From assembly GCA_964600615.1 (NCBI GenBank), contig CAZRJK010000017.1:1-29110 (forward strand): a stretch of DNA of 29,110 nucleotides, read 5' to 3'. Of this stretch, positions 7,034 to 15,211 are shown piece by piece. Position 1 is the stretch's first letter, and each line of letters starts with the position of its first letter. The notes under the pieces are model-generated. The model made no database searches and was not told where the DNA came from. It saw only the letters and a program-made list of their open reading frames with translations. A program made the translations under genes and the position numbers. This DNA is from RUG11198 sp964600615 (GTDB lineage Bacteria > Bacillota_I > Bacilli_A > RF39 > UBA660).

Positions 7034-8857
7034 TTATTTTTCTTCGTAGTCTGCGTCTACTACATTATCGTCTTTTTTATCATCATCTTTTGTTTCTTCA
7101 GAAGAAGATTCTTCTTGTTTATTCTTAGCAGCTTCTTCATATACTTTTGAAGCAAAGGCATTGGCTTTTTCTAATAATTTGTCTTTAGCTTCTTTTATTT
7201 TATCTACATCTTCTTTTTCGATTGCTTTCTTTGTCTTTTCAATTAATTTTTCTGCTTCTTCTTTATCATCATCACTTACTTTATCACCTAAGTCTTTGAT
7301 AGCTTTTTCAGTCATGAAGATTATTTGTTCAGCATCGTTTTTGGCATCAGCTAATTCTTTTTTCTTTTCATCTTCTTCTTTATTAGCTTCTGCTTCTTTT
7401 CTCATTTTTTCTATTTCTTCATCTGATAGAGTGTTAGTTGCAGTAATTGTTATTGATTGTTCTTTATTTGTTCCTAAATCTTTTGCTTTTACATTAACAA
7501 TACCATTAGCATCTATGTCAAATGTTACTTCTATTTGTGGTACTCCACGTGGTGCTGGTGGGATATTTGTTAATTGGAAATTACCTAATGTCTTGTTATC
7601 GGCAGCCATTGGTCTTTCACCTTGTAATACATGAATATCTACGGCTGGTTGGTTATCTGCTGCTGTTGAGAAGACTTGAGATTTACTTGTTGGGATTGTT
7701 GTATTTCTTTCAATTAATACTGTCATTACGCCACCTAATGTTTCAATACCTAATGATAATGGTGTTACATCTAGTAATACGATATCATTAACATCTCCTG
7801 TTAATACTCCACCTTGGATAGCTGCTCCCATTGATACTACTTCGTCTGGGTTAACTCCTTTTGATGGTTCTTTTCCTGTTTCTTTCTTAACTAATTCTTG
7901 TACCATTGGAATACGAGTTGATCCACCTACTAGGATTACTTTATCGATATCTGATTTAGATAATCCAGCATCTTTTAATGCTTTTCTTACTGGTTCGGTT
8001 GTTGAATCTACTAAATCAGAAATTAAAGATTCAAATTTAGCTCTTGTTATATCTGTTTCAAAGTTTACTGGAGCTCCATCTACTTGAGCAATAAATGGTA
8101 AGCTTATATTAGTTGAAGTCATACCAGATAAATCTTTTTTAGCTTTTTCTGCTGCTTCTTTAATTCTTTGCATAGCCATTTTATCATCTGATAAGTCAAT
8201 ATCTTCTTCTTTCTTTATTTCATCTATAATATAATCTACTAATCTGTTATCGAAGTCATCACCACCTAGTTTATTATTTCCTGAAGTTGCTAATACTTCA
8301 AATACGCCATCACCTAATTCTAGGATTGAAACATCGAATGTTCCACCACCTAAGTCATATACTAAGATTTTTTCATTACTATCTTGTTTGTCTAGTCCAT
8401 AAGCTAGAGCTGCTGCTGTTGGTTCATTGATAATTCTTTCTACTTCTAAGCCAGCTATTTTACCAGCGTTTTTAGTTGCCTGTCTTTGTGAATCGTTAAA
8501 GTATGCTGGTACTGTTATAACGGCTTTAGTTACTTTTTCTCCTAAGTAAGCTTCTGCTGTTTTCTTTAAATCTCCTAAGATCATAGCAGATATTTCTTCT
8601 GGTGTATATTCTTTACCATTAGCTTTTACTTTCTTTTTAGTTCCCATTAATCTTTTAATTGAACTTATGGTATCAGGATTTACTAAGGCTTGACGTTTTG
8701 CTTTTTCTCCTACGATCATTTCTCCTTTTTTAAATGATACTACTGAAGGAGTTGTTCTTAATCCTTCTGGATTGGCTATAACTTTAGCTTCTCCTCCTTC
8801 AAATACTGATACACAACTATTTGTTGTTCCTAAATCTATTCCTATTATTTTACTCAT
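7034..8857 (-). CDS. dnaK: Chaperone DnaK (Hsp70)
   Basis: ATP-dependent Hsp70 chaperone, 607 aa, the usual Gram-positive length. The phosphate-1 motif GIDLGTTNS is at 5-13. The ATPase domain continues with YDLGGGTFDVSI and LVGGSTRIPMVQ, then the interdomain linker (VLLDVTPLSLGIETLGG), the beta substrate-binding domain and a Lys/Glu-rich helical lid ending in DADYEEK. The ribosome site AAAGGTGATT lies inside the end of the preceding small ORF, with only 2 nt between its stop and this ATG. Translation of the two is thus probably coupled. GrpE and DnaJ of the same operon are its exchange factor and co-chaperone. Confidence 0.98.
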   Translation of the reverse strand: MSKIIGIDLGTTNSCVSVFEGGEAKVIANPEGLRTTPSVVSFKKGEMIVGEKAKRQALVNPDTISSIKRLMGTKKKVKANGKEYTPEEISAMILGDLKKTAEAYLGEKVTKAVITVPAYFNDSQRQATKNAGKIAGLEVERIINEPTAAALAYGLDKQDSNEKILVYDLGGGTFDVSILELGDGVFEVLATSGNNKLGGDDFDNRLVDYIIDEIKKEEDIDLSDDKMAMQRIKEAAEKAKKDLSGMTSTNISLPFIAQVDGAPVNFETDITRAKFESLISDLVDSTTEPVRKALKDAGLSKSDIDKVILVGGSTRIPMVQELVKKETGKEPSKGVNPDEVVSMGAAIQGGVLTGDVNDIVLLDVTPLSLGIETLGGVMTVLIERNTTIPTSKSQVFSTAADNQPAVDIHVLQGERPMAADNKTLGNFQLTNIPPAPRGVPQIEVTFDIDANGIVNVKAKDLGTNKEQSITITATNTLSDEEIEKMRKEAEANKEEDEKKKELADAKNDAEQIIFMTEKAIKDLGDKVSDDDKEEAEKLIEKTKKAIEKEDVDKIKEAKDKLLEKANAFASKVYEEAAKNKQEESSSEETKDDDKKDDNVVDADYEEK

Positions 8858-8859
8858 AT

Positions 8860-9084
8860 TTAATCACCTTTCTCTTCGTCTATTATAATTATTTTTTTAG
8901 TTTTAGATTTTTCTTTTGTTTTATTTTTATTATTGGAATAATTATTCATTTTAGTATATAGATAATATGCTAATACTAATATTAATATTACTGGTAATAA
9001 CCAAATAAATAAACGTACTAATATTATTGATACTAATATTGCTATAACACTATATACTATTTTCTTTATATCTTCTTTATTCAT
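8860..9084 (-). CDS. Small membrane protein inside the heat-shock operon
   Basis: A 74-aa protein of unknown function. Residues 8-44 are strongly hydrophobic (two short helices or one long one, with an LLPV kink). A Lys/Asn-rich tail ends in IIIIDEEKGD. Its start overlaps the end of grpE by 8 nt. Its last codons form the dnaK ribosome-binding site and its stop lies 2 nt before the dnaK ATG. It is therefore fully embedded in the operon and co-regulated with the chaperones. The standard hrcA-grpE-dnaK-dnaJ order has no gene here. The tight overlaps make it a real gene rather than a chance ORF. Confidence 0.8.
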   Translation of the reverse strand: MNKEDIKKIVYSVIAILVSIILVRLFIWLLPVILILVLAYYLYTKMNNYSNNKNKTKEKSKTKKIIIIDEEKGD

Positions 9085-9628
9085 TTACTTTTACCATGGC
9101 AGGTCTTATTACTCTATCTTTGTATATATATCCTTTCTGTAATACTTCTAGCACTACTCCTTCAGGTTTATTTTCGTTATGGTCAGTAAGTACTGCATGA
9201 TGATAAGTTGGATCAAATTCTACTCCGTCAGCATCTATTGCTTTTACTTGGAATTTTTCTAAAATATTTATAGTATTAGTATAAATAATTTTAAATCCTT
9301 CTAAGAATTTAGATACTTCATCTGTTAAATCGTTATCATCCATTTTTATAGCTCTTTCAAAGTTATCTATTATTGGTAATAATTCTTTAATAAAATCTTC
9401 ATCTTTATATTTAAGAATTCTTTCTGTTTCTTCATCTTTTCTTTTTTTATAATTTTGAAGTTCAGCTTGATTTCTTAATAAGGATTCTTGTAATAAAGAT
9501 ACTTTGTTTTTTAAGTCTTCTATTTCTTTATTATTCTTATTAAAGATATTAGGATTCTTTTTATTTTTGTTTTTTTCTTTATGTTCTTTTTTAATATCTT
9601 TTACTTCTTTTTTTTCTTCGTTATTCAT
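9077..9628 (-). CDS. grpE: Nucleotide exchange factor GrpE
   Basis: Homodimeric exchange factor that releases ADP from DnaK, 183 aa from the chosen start. A charged N-terminal tail (Lys/Glu/Asn rich) is followed by a long coiled coil (ED.KNKVSLLQESLLRNQAELQNYKKRK). The family C-terminal beta domain carries EVLQKGYIYKDRVIRPAMVKV. I place the start at the ATG at 9628, because GGAGGA lies at the right distance. An in-frame TTG at 9640 would extend it by four residues and bury that ribosome site. The start overlaps the hrcA end by 8 nt. Confidence 0.96.
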   Translation of the reverse strand: MNNEEKKEVKDIKKEHKEKNKNKKNPNIFNKNNKEIEDLKNKVSLLQESLLRNQAELQNYKKRKDEETERILKYKDEDFIKELLPIIDNFERAIKMDDNDLTDEVSKFLEGFKIIYTNTINILEKFQVKAIDADGVEFDPTYHHAVLTDHNENKPEGVVLEVLQKGYIYKDRVIRPAMVKVNE

Positions 9629-10616
9629 TATTTCCTCCAATATGTTCTTTTATATAATCTAAGATACTTACTACTCTTTCGTATTCCATTCTTTTAGGTC
9701 CTACTATAGCGATAGTTCCTTCTTCTCCGTTATAATTATATTTAGTTTTTATAACAGAAACATCATCAGATATTTCAGAATCTTTTCCTATATATATATT
9801 TATACCATTATTTTCTTCTTCTTTAATAGAATTAACATCGTCAAATTTTGATAGTAGTTCTTTTACTTTATCAATATTAGAAAACTCGGGTTGTTTTAAG
9901 AAATTATTTCTTCCTACAAAGTGAACATCACTAGTTCCATTAGATATTTCTGAGAACGCATCATAAAAGGCATTATATAGTATTTCATGTTGTTTTACAT
10001 ATTTACCTATGATTGGTTTAATTTCATACTCTAATTTTTCGGATACTTCATTAATTGGAGTTCCTACTATTAGTTTGTTTATTAATTCTACTGTTTTAGT
10101 TACTTCTTCTAGGGAAATAGTTTTTGGTAAATATAAATTTTTATGTTCTACTACTCCTTTATCAGTTATAACCATGGTAAGTATTTTGGTATCTTCTAAT
10201 GGGATAACTTCTACTTTCTTTAGTCTATTATCTTTAGCACTTTTTCCTAGAGATATTGTTGTATAGTTAGTTATTTCTGATATTATTTCTATACTTTTCT
10301 TTATAGTATCAGATAGGGCTAAAGAATTATTTTTAAAGATTGTTTGTAATTTTAACATGTCTTCACCAGTCATATTTTTTGGTTGCATTAAGTTATCAAC
10401 ATAATATTTATATCCTTCTTCACTTGGAGTTCTTCCTGATGCAAAATGATCTTTTTCAAGTAATCCTTGTTCTTCTAGATAGACCATTTCGTTTCTTACG
10501 GTTGCACTTGAACATTTTATTTTCTCACATATTTGTGAAGAACTTACTGGTTTAGCATTTTTTATATATTCTTCTGTTATTATTTTTAATATTTCTTTTT
10601 GTCTTTCAGTAAGCAT
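9621..10616 (-). CDS. hrcA: Heat-inducible transcription repressor HrcA
   Basis: Dimeric repressor of class I heat-shock genes that binds CIRCE operators and needs GroEL for activity, 331 aa. The N-terminal winged helix is clear (LTERQKEILKIITEEYI, then SSSQICEKIKCSSATVRNEM and FASGRTPSEEGYKYY). A GAF-like middle and an inserted dimerisation segment follow. The C-terminal motif GEEGTIAIVGPKRMEYERV is diagnostic. It is the first gene of its operon, downstream of a consensus promoter flanked by two CIRCE-like repeats, so it probably represses itself. Confidence 0.97.
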   Translation of the reverse strand: MLTERQKEILKIITEEYIKNAKPVSSSQICEKIKCSSATVRNEMVYLEEQGLLEKDHFASGRTPSEEGYKYYVDNLMQPKNMTGEDMLKLQTIFKNNSLALSDTIKKSIEIISEITNYTTISLGKSAKDNRLKKVEVIPLEDTKILTMVITDKGVVEHKNLYLPKTISLEEVTKTVELINKLIVGTPINEVSEKLEYEIKPIIGKYVKQHEILYNAFYDAFSEISNGTSDVHFVGRNNFLKQPEFSNIDKVKELLSKFDDVNSIKEEENNGINIYIGKDSEISDDVSVIKTKYNYNGEEGTIAIVGPKRMEYERVVSILDYIKEHIGGNNE

Positions 10617-10627
10617 AATATCACTTC

Positions 10628-10658
10628 CTTTAGCAAACTGAATTTCTTAATGCTAAAG
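10628..10658 (-). promoter_or_regulatory. CIRCE-like operator (proximal)
   Basis: CTTTAGCA (10628-10635) and TGCTAAAG (10651-10658) are perfect inverted arms. Measured as 9-9-9, TTAGCAAAC-N9-TAATGCTAA keeps the CIRCE length and the outer TTAGCA/TGCTAA of the consensus TTAGCACTC-N9-GAGTGCTAA. The inner triplets differ. It covers the predicted transcription start and reaches the hrcA ribosome site, as classical CIRCE elements do. Confidence 0.72.
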
Positions 10659-10660
10659 TC

Positions 10661-10689
10661 ATTATAGTACTCTTTTTTGGCAATGTCAA
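10661..10689 (-). promoter_or_regulatory. hrcA operon promoter (perfect consensus)
   Basis: TTGACA (10684-10689), 17-bp spacer, TATAAT (10661-10666) on the minus strand. Both hexamers match consensus exactly. The -35 box lies in the spacer and arm of the distal CIRCE-like repeat. Confidence 0.85.
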
Positions 10690-10703
10690 TAGTTTATTGC
10701 TAA
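10677..10703 (-). promoter_or_regulatory. CIRCE-like operator (distal)
   Basis: TTGGCAATG-N9-TATTGCTAA has the 9-9-9 CIRCE geometry, with eleven of twelve outer bases matching TTAGCA/TGCTAA. It overlaps the -35 hexamer. Binding of HrcA here would block RNA polymerase directly. Confidence 0.6.
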
Positions 10704-10708
10704 AAATA

Positions 10709-10745
10709 TAAAAAAGAAAAAAGAGGATTATTTTTCCCTCTTTTT
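10709..10745 (-). terminator. Terminator of the lipoprotein pair
   Basis: On the minus strand AAAAAGAGG (10737-10745) pairs with CCTCTTTTT (10718-10726) around a 10-nt loop, followed by more T residues. The 5' arm is coding sequence and the stop codon lies in the loop. Confidence 0.75.
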
Positions 10746-11102
10746 AGTGTAAGCTTTCTCTACATTAAAGTAATTAATGTCTACATCTTCACCTTTTATA
10801 TCTATTATTAATTTTTCTATTTCTTCGTAAGACATATTAAAGAATATTTTAGTGTCTATTCTACTGGTTTTTATAGAACCACCATTTATTTCTCTTATCG
10901 AAATGTTTGTTGAATTACCAAAAGATACATCTTCGCATTCAATTATAGTTGCAGAGTTTTCACCAAATATAACGGCAACTTGGGGATATCTTTCTTTTAC
11001 AGGTTCAGTTGATCCACATCCAGTTAATGATGTTGTAGCTATAGTTCCTGCTAAGGTAAGTGCAGCTAGTGTCTTTTTAACTTTTAAATTATTTGTTTCC
11101 AT
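10728..11102 (-). CDS. Small lipoprotein, copy 2 of a tandem pair
   Basis: A 124-aa predicted lipoprotein. The signal peptide (TLAALTLAGTIATTS) ends in the lipobox LTGC, so it would be lipidated at Cys29 and anchored outside the membrane. The mature part contains YPQVAVIFGENSATIIE and a C-terminal helix (SYEEIEKLI). Both are repeated almost unchanged in the upstream neighbour, with the same order of elements, so the two are a recent tandem duplication. Function is unknown. Expression probably comes from the promoter of the upstream copy, limited by a weak hairpin between them. Confidence 0.85.
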   Translation of the reverse strand: METNNLKVKKTLAALTLAGTIATTSLTGCGSTEPVKERYPQVAVIFGENSATIIECEDVSFGNSTNISIREINGGSIKTSRIDTKIFFNMSYEEIEKLIIDIKGEDVDINYFNVEKAYTKKREK

Positions 11103-11125
11103 TTTTTTCTCCTTTATTAGAAATT

Positions 11126-11158
11126 AAAATAATATTCTTATTTAACTAATATTATTTT
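11126..11158 (-). terminator. Weak hairpin between the two lipoprotein genes
   Basis: AAAATAATATT (11126-11136) and AATATTATTTT (11148-11158) form an all-A/T 11-bp stem with an 11-nt loop over the stop of the upstream lipoprotein gene. The T-tract is interrupted, so it is at best a partial terminator. Confidence 0.45.
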
Positions 11159-11520
11159 TTCTTCTTTTTAGTGAAATTTTTTTCTATATTATAATAATTA
11201 ATAGTTATATCATTGCCTTTTCTATCTTTTATTAATTCTTCTATTTCTTCATATGATTTATCCTTTATTAGCATGTTATCAGTATTTTTATAAGGCACGG
11301 TAATTACACTACCATCTTTTTGTTTTATTTCTATAAATCCATCTATAAAGCTTCCAGATACTGTCATATACTCTATTATTGTTGCAGTATTCTCATCAAA
11401 GATAACAGCAACTTGGGGATATGTTTCTTTGTCATTTGATCCACAACCTGCTAGTGAAGTTGCTGCTATTGTTCCGGCTAAAGCGATAGCAGTTGCTTTT
11501 TTTCTAATGTTATTATTCAT
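11152..11520 (-). CDS. Small lipoprotein, copy 1 of a tandem pair
   Basis: A 122-aa predicted lipoprotein with the lipobox LAGC (Cys26) after a typical signal peptide. It shares YPQVAVIF.EN.ATIIE, the SYEEIE.LI.D..G.D...NY.N.EK helix region and a Lys-rich end with the following gene. The central part (about residues 55-85) differs. It has the strongest control signals of the neighbourhood: a perfect promoter and an AGGAGGGGG ribosome site. This suggests an abundant surface protein. I recognise no domain and assign no function. Confidence 0.85.
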   Translation of the reverse strand: MNNNIRKKATAIALAGTIAATSLAGCGSNDKETYPQVAVIFDENTATIIEYMTVSGSFIDGFIEIKQKDGSVITVPYKNTDNMLIKDKSYEEIEELIKDRKGNDITINYYNIEKNFTKKKKK

Positions 11521-11546
11521 TATTCCCCCTCCTTTTAATGAGATAT

Positions 11547-11575
11547 ATTATAAATTTGTTTGTATTGTTTGTCAA
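11547..11575 (-). promoter_or_regulatory. Lipoprotein promoter (perfect consensus)
   Basis: TTGACA (11570-11575), 17-bp spacer, TATAAT (11547-11552) on the minus strand, immediately after the flippase terminator. Confidence 0.82.
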
Positions 11576-11608
11576 TAAAAAAAATAATGTGTATAAGCAC
11601 ATTATTTT
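11574..11608 (-). terminator. Terminator of the envelope operon
   Basis: On the minus strand AAAATAATGTG (11598-11608) pairs with CACATTATTTT (11581-11591) around a 6-nt loop and runs into eight T residues. The stem contains the flippase stop codon. Confidence 0.85.
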
Positions 11609-13224
11609 ATAAATTTATTTACTAGTTTATTTACTCTATTACCAAATACTTTTTGGAGGTTACCATTTTTATATGATATGAATAGATAAATACTAAAACT
11701 TATTAGTCCATAAGCAATTAATATTGGTATTTGAACTAATCTTCCATCTAGGTTAGTTGGTATTAATAATTTTAATAATATTATTGATATTATAAATATT
11801 ATCCAGGACGCTATATATTTTGGTAATACTTTTATGGTTTCTTGATATTCAAATTTATATTTTTTATTTAATATATAAAGAGAAACTCCTATTGAGGTAG
11901 AATAACCTATGAAAGCTGCAAAGATTGCTCCCCAGCTGGCATTCATATTTAGTTTATCTGCTAATAGCATAAAGGGTATATCTAAGATACCGTTTACAAT
12001 TAATCCCATTAATACGGTATAGGTTACAAGTTTATATTTACTTAATCCTTGTAATGTATTTACTATTATGGTATAAACTCCCCCAAATAAGGCTGTAAAG
12101 ACAAAGGCTTTATATACTATTGGTCCATAATAACTACTACCATAAAATAGTGTCCAAAGTGGTGTTGCTAATAATGAGAAAAAGATTGTTATTGGCACTA
12201 TTACTAATAATACGCATTGAAATGCTTTATTAAATTTATCATTTACATCTTTCATATCATTTTTAGTAAAACTAGTTACAATATTTGGTATTAAACTTGT
12301 TACTAATCCTGTTGATACAGCTAATATAACATTATTTAGTTTTAATCCCCAGGTTGTATATATACCTATTATTGATTGGGTTACATTAGCTGGAGCTTTT
12401 AAGATATCTGATAATGTTCTTGATAGAAGAATCATATCAACATTTACATATAGATTGTTAACTAAGCTTATTAGAATAAATGGTATAGAATACATAAATA
12501 TTTTTTTTATTATTTCTTCTTTAGTAATATTTACTTTATCATTTGGTACTTCTTTAGGAATTAAATTAGCTTTCTTTATTTTTACTCTTAAATAAAGATA
12601 TGCTACTAAACCACCAAAGAAGGCTGCTGATACTGCTACTCCTACGGCATATTTTACTGGTAAGTGTAATACTTTGATAGAGATATAACTACCTACTAGG
12701 ATAATTATTACTCTTACTAATTGTTCTATTACTTGGCTTAGAGAATATGGAGTTATATATTTATATCCTTGAAGAAAGCCTTTTGTTACTGATAAGAAAG
12801 GTATTACTAATATAGCAAATGATACACATCTTATTACAAAGGCTATATCTTCATAAGTATTTCCTTCCGTAGCATTACCTATTATTAATCTTCCTATGCT
12901 TGGGGCAAAGGCAAATAATATTATAAAGGCTATTAAAGATATGATAGATATTATTTTTAGAGCTTCCTTATATGTATCTTTTATTGCTTTATTATAGCCT
13001 AAGGCATTATATTCACTTGTTATTTTACTTATAGCAAAGGGAAAGCCAGCACTTGATATTCCTAAAAACAATTGATATATATTGTATCCGTATCCGTATA
13101 ATGCCCCTCCTTGTTCACCTATTATGGCATTAAATGGTATTACATATATTAAGCCTATTACTTTTACAATTAATATTCCTAGTGTTGCTACTATCGTTCC
13201 TTCTATAAAACTATTTTTCTTCAT
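11602..13224 (-). CDS. Polysaccharide/lipid II flippase, MurJ (YtgP/SpoVB) type
   Basis: Multi-pass membrane protein of the MOP (MATE-like) superfamily, 540 aa with about 14 predicted helices. It starts with GTIVATLGILIVKVIGLIYVIPF and contains GGALYGYGYNIYQ and SSAGFPFAISK, as in B. subtilis YtgP/MurJ and SpoVB. The likely role is moving undecaprenyl-linked precursors, most probably lipid II, across the membrane. SpoVB-like paralogues or a wall-polymer Wzx are alternatives that sequence alone cannot separate. It overlaps the preceding unknown gene by 14 nt, with its ribosome site (AGAGGT) inside that gene, and is the last gene of an envelope operon. Confidence 0.85.
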   Translation of the reverse strand: MKKNSFIEGTIVATLGILIVKVIGLIYVIPFNAIIGEQGGALYGYGYNIYQLFLGISSAGFPFAISKITSEYNALGYNKAIKDTYKEALKIISIISLIAFIILFAFAPSIGRLIIGNATEGNTYEDIAFVIRCVSFAILVIPFLSVTKGFLQGYKYITPYSLSQVIEQLVRVIIILVGSYISIKVLHLPVKYAVGVAVSAAFFGGLVAYLYLRVKIKKANLIPKEVPNDKVNITKEEIIKKIFMYSIPFILISLVNNLYVNVDMILLSRTLSDILKAPANVTQSIIGIYTTWGLKLNNVILAVSTGLVTSLIPNIVTSFTKNDMKDVNDKFNKAFQCVLLVIVPITIFFSLLATPLWTLFYGSSYYGPIVYKAFVFTALFGGVYTIIVNTLQGLSKYKLVTYTVLMGLIVNGILDIPFMLLADKLNMNASWGAIFAAFIGYSTSIGVSLYILNKKYKFEYQETIKVLPKYIASWIIFIISIILLKLLIPTNLDGRLVQIPILIAYGLISFSIYLFISYKNGNLQKVFGNRVNKLVNKFIK

Positions 13225-13912
13225 GATTACCTCTTTGTTTTACTCTCCTTTTGGTATTATTGTTTTCGTTTGCATCTAAATTTGGAACCTCTTTAAAATA
13301 ATCTTCAATTGTTATTTGGCCAGGATAGAGATCTTTTTCAATTGTTGGATATAGTGGCACAGTTTTTCTAATTAACCATTTTCTGAAATTAATATATTTA
13401 GAAAATTCTTTTATTAATAATATTCTATGTTCCTCTGAGTAGTTTCCATACTCTTTGTAATTAGCTGCTCTTGTATATAAATCGCTTCTAGGGCCATATA
13501 TTTGTCCAATTTCTTCTATATCGTTTGCTATAGTTTTTTCAAATTCATGTAATTCTTTAGCAAAAGTATTAGAGTTTCTGTTAATGCGATCTACTTTCTT
13601 TCTTTCAGAATTCTTGATACTTTCAGCAAATTCTTTATTGTCAACAACCATACCTAATAATACTACTTCATCATCATCTCTTCTATATCCTAGTCTTATA
13701 GCTTTTATTTTTGTATGTATTTTTTCTTCTATATCTTTTATAATTTCTTCTTTAGTATGGCTAGATGTATAAATATCAATAGTTTTTTGACCGTTAAATT
13801 TTTGAGTTGGTAATTCGTTAATTATTTCTAATTTATCATTTTCTGTAATTGCAACAAAGAAATATCTTTGTCTTCCTTTGGGAATTTTTTCCTCTTTTAT
13901 TGTATACGCCAT
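13211..13912 (-). CDS. Soluble protein of unknown function
   Basis: 233 aa without signal peptide or membrane helix, so probably cytosolic. The N-terminal half looks alpha/beta (RYFFVAITENDKLEI..., then IKAIRLGYRRDDDEVVLLGMVV). The middle is helical and charged, and the C-terminal tail is Asn/Lys/Arg rich. I do not recognise the family. It lies between the PASTA-deacetylase and the flippase genes and overlaps the latter, so it is probably co-expressed with envelope functions. The ATG at 13912 has a well placed AGAGGTG. A TGTTATAAT extended -10 just upstream could provide an internal promoter. Confidence 0.75.
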   Translation of the reverse strand: MAYTIKEEKIPKGRQRYFFVAITENDKLEIINELPTQKFNGQKTIDIYTSSHTKEEIIKDIEEKIHTKIKAIRLGYRRDDDEVVLLGMVVDNKEFAESIKNSERKKVDRINRNSNTFAKELHEFEKTIANDIEEIGQIYGPRSDLYTRAANYKEYGNYSEEHRILLIKEFSKYINFRKWLIRKTVPLYPTIEKDLYPGQITIEDYFKEVPNLDANENNNTKRRVKQRGNHEEK

Positions 13913-13945
13913 ATTAACACCTCTTATTGATTATAACATATTATT

Positions 13946-15211
13946 TTAGTAAGTTCTTACTTTTTTACTCGTATTTACATTATTCTTGTCTTGTTCTTTT
14001 ACTACTACTAAATCAGGATCGCCATCTGATATATATCTATTATTTTTTAAGATATTAAAATTCATTTCAATATCACATTCTGTACCGTTATGGTCATAGG
14101 CTCTTATTCTTTTTAAGAATGTTTTATCAAATTCTTTATTGAATGGTGATACTTCTGCTTCCCAACCTACTCTTAGCATTGATTCTGTTTCATAATTTAA
14201 TCCTTCATAAGTTCCTTTTAGCATTAGGTTGAAATTAGGATGATTCTTTTTATATGGAGAACCAAATGGCATAGCAATTATGTGAACATATTTATCTTTT
14301 AAGATATTATCTAATCTTTTATACATTTCTCCTACTTCTTTTTGAGTATTTTCTCCGCTTATTTTTGTAAAATCAGGATGAGTTAAGGTGTGATTACCTA
14401 CATCATATCCATTATCCACTAACCAGTTTAATATTTCTTCGTCATATTCTTCTTGTTGGAATAATCCACCATTGACAAAGAAGGTTGCTGTTACATTATA
14501 GTCAGGATATTTCTTTTTAAATTCTTCTAATATTCCAACTGCACAATTAGGGTCTATTTCTAATTTGCCATCTTTTTTTCCTAATACTTTAAAATTATTT
14601 TCTTTTCCATCATCGAATGTTAGTATTAATGGACTCTTACCTAATTCAACATCTATTTTTCCATTAATATAATCTACTAATCTTATCATGCGATAATTGT
14701 TTTTGTAATAAAATTCTAAATCGTTTCTGAAGGCTTCTGTTGTTCTATTATAGCCATCTACATCTACGTTTCCTCCCGTATTTGGTGTATCGCTATTATT
14801 CATGTGCTCTATACCATGATACATCATAATTGGTACATTACCTAATTCATTAACATTATTTTCTTGATAGATAGAAACTGGTACTTCTCCTTTGGATACT
14901 ATTACTTTTATGGTATCATTTTTCTTTAATTTAGTTTTTTCTTCTACGTCTTGAGAAATAATTATGTTTTCTTTTATATCACTAGAATATTTATATTCTT
15001 CTTCAATTAATATATTATTATCTTTAGCCCATGTTTTTAAATCATTTATATCTTTTCCTATGAAATTTTCCATTAGTAGTTCTTGTTTTTTTATTTTTAT
15101 ATTAGTTTTTTTGGTTTCTATTGGTATAAAAAATATTAATAGGGCTGCTAATAAGATAATTAAGATACCTAATATTCCTTTTTTTAATTTTCTTCTTTTT
15201 TTAGTAGTCAT
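13946..15211 (-). CDS. PASTA-domain polysaccharide deacetylase
   Basis: 421-aa membrane-anchored extracellular enzyme. One N-terminal helix (12-30) is followed by a PASTA domain (about 44-109; ENFIGKDINDLKTWAK ... IKVIVSKGE). A NodB/carbohydrate esterase 4 deacetylase domain covers about 125-400. Its motifs are PIMMYHG (127-133), TFDDG (198-202, catalytic base and metal Asp), TATFFVNG (241-248) and HTLTH (274-278, metal His). The probable substrate is peptidoglycan GlcNAc or a secondary wall glycan. PASTA domains usually bind muropeptides or uncrosslinked wall in PknB kinases and PBPs. Here one may aim the deacetylase at growing wall. The start overlaps the SanA-like gene by 11 nt. Confidence 0.85.
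   Translation of the reverse strand: MTTKKRRKLKKGILGILIILLAALLIFFIPIETKKTNIKIKKQELLMENFIGKDINDLKTWAKDNNILIEEEYKYSSDIKENIIISQDVEEKTKLKKNDTIKVIVSKGEVPVSIYQENNVNELGNVPIMMYHGIEHMNNSDTPNTGGNVDVDGYNRTTEAFRNDLEFYYKNNYRMIRLVDYINGKIDVELGKSPLILTFDDGKENNFKVLGKKDGKLEIDPNCAVGILEEFKKKYPDYNVTATFFVNGGLFQQEEYDEEILNWLVDNGYDVGNHTLTHPDFTKISGENTQKEVGEMYKRLDNILKDKYVHIIAMPFGSPYKKNHPNFNLMLKGTYEGLNYETESMLRVGWEAEVSPFNKEFDKTFLKRIRAYDHNGTECDIEMNFNILKNNRYISDGDPDLVVVKEQDKNNVNTSKKVRTY

Noticed and set aside
7161..7791. Long plus-strand frames opposite dnaK and other minus genes
   Set aside because: They are antisense shadows of strongly conserved genes, with Ser/Phe/Leu-rich translations and no ribosome sites.
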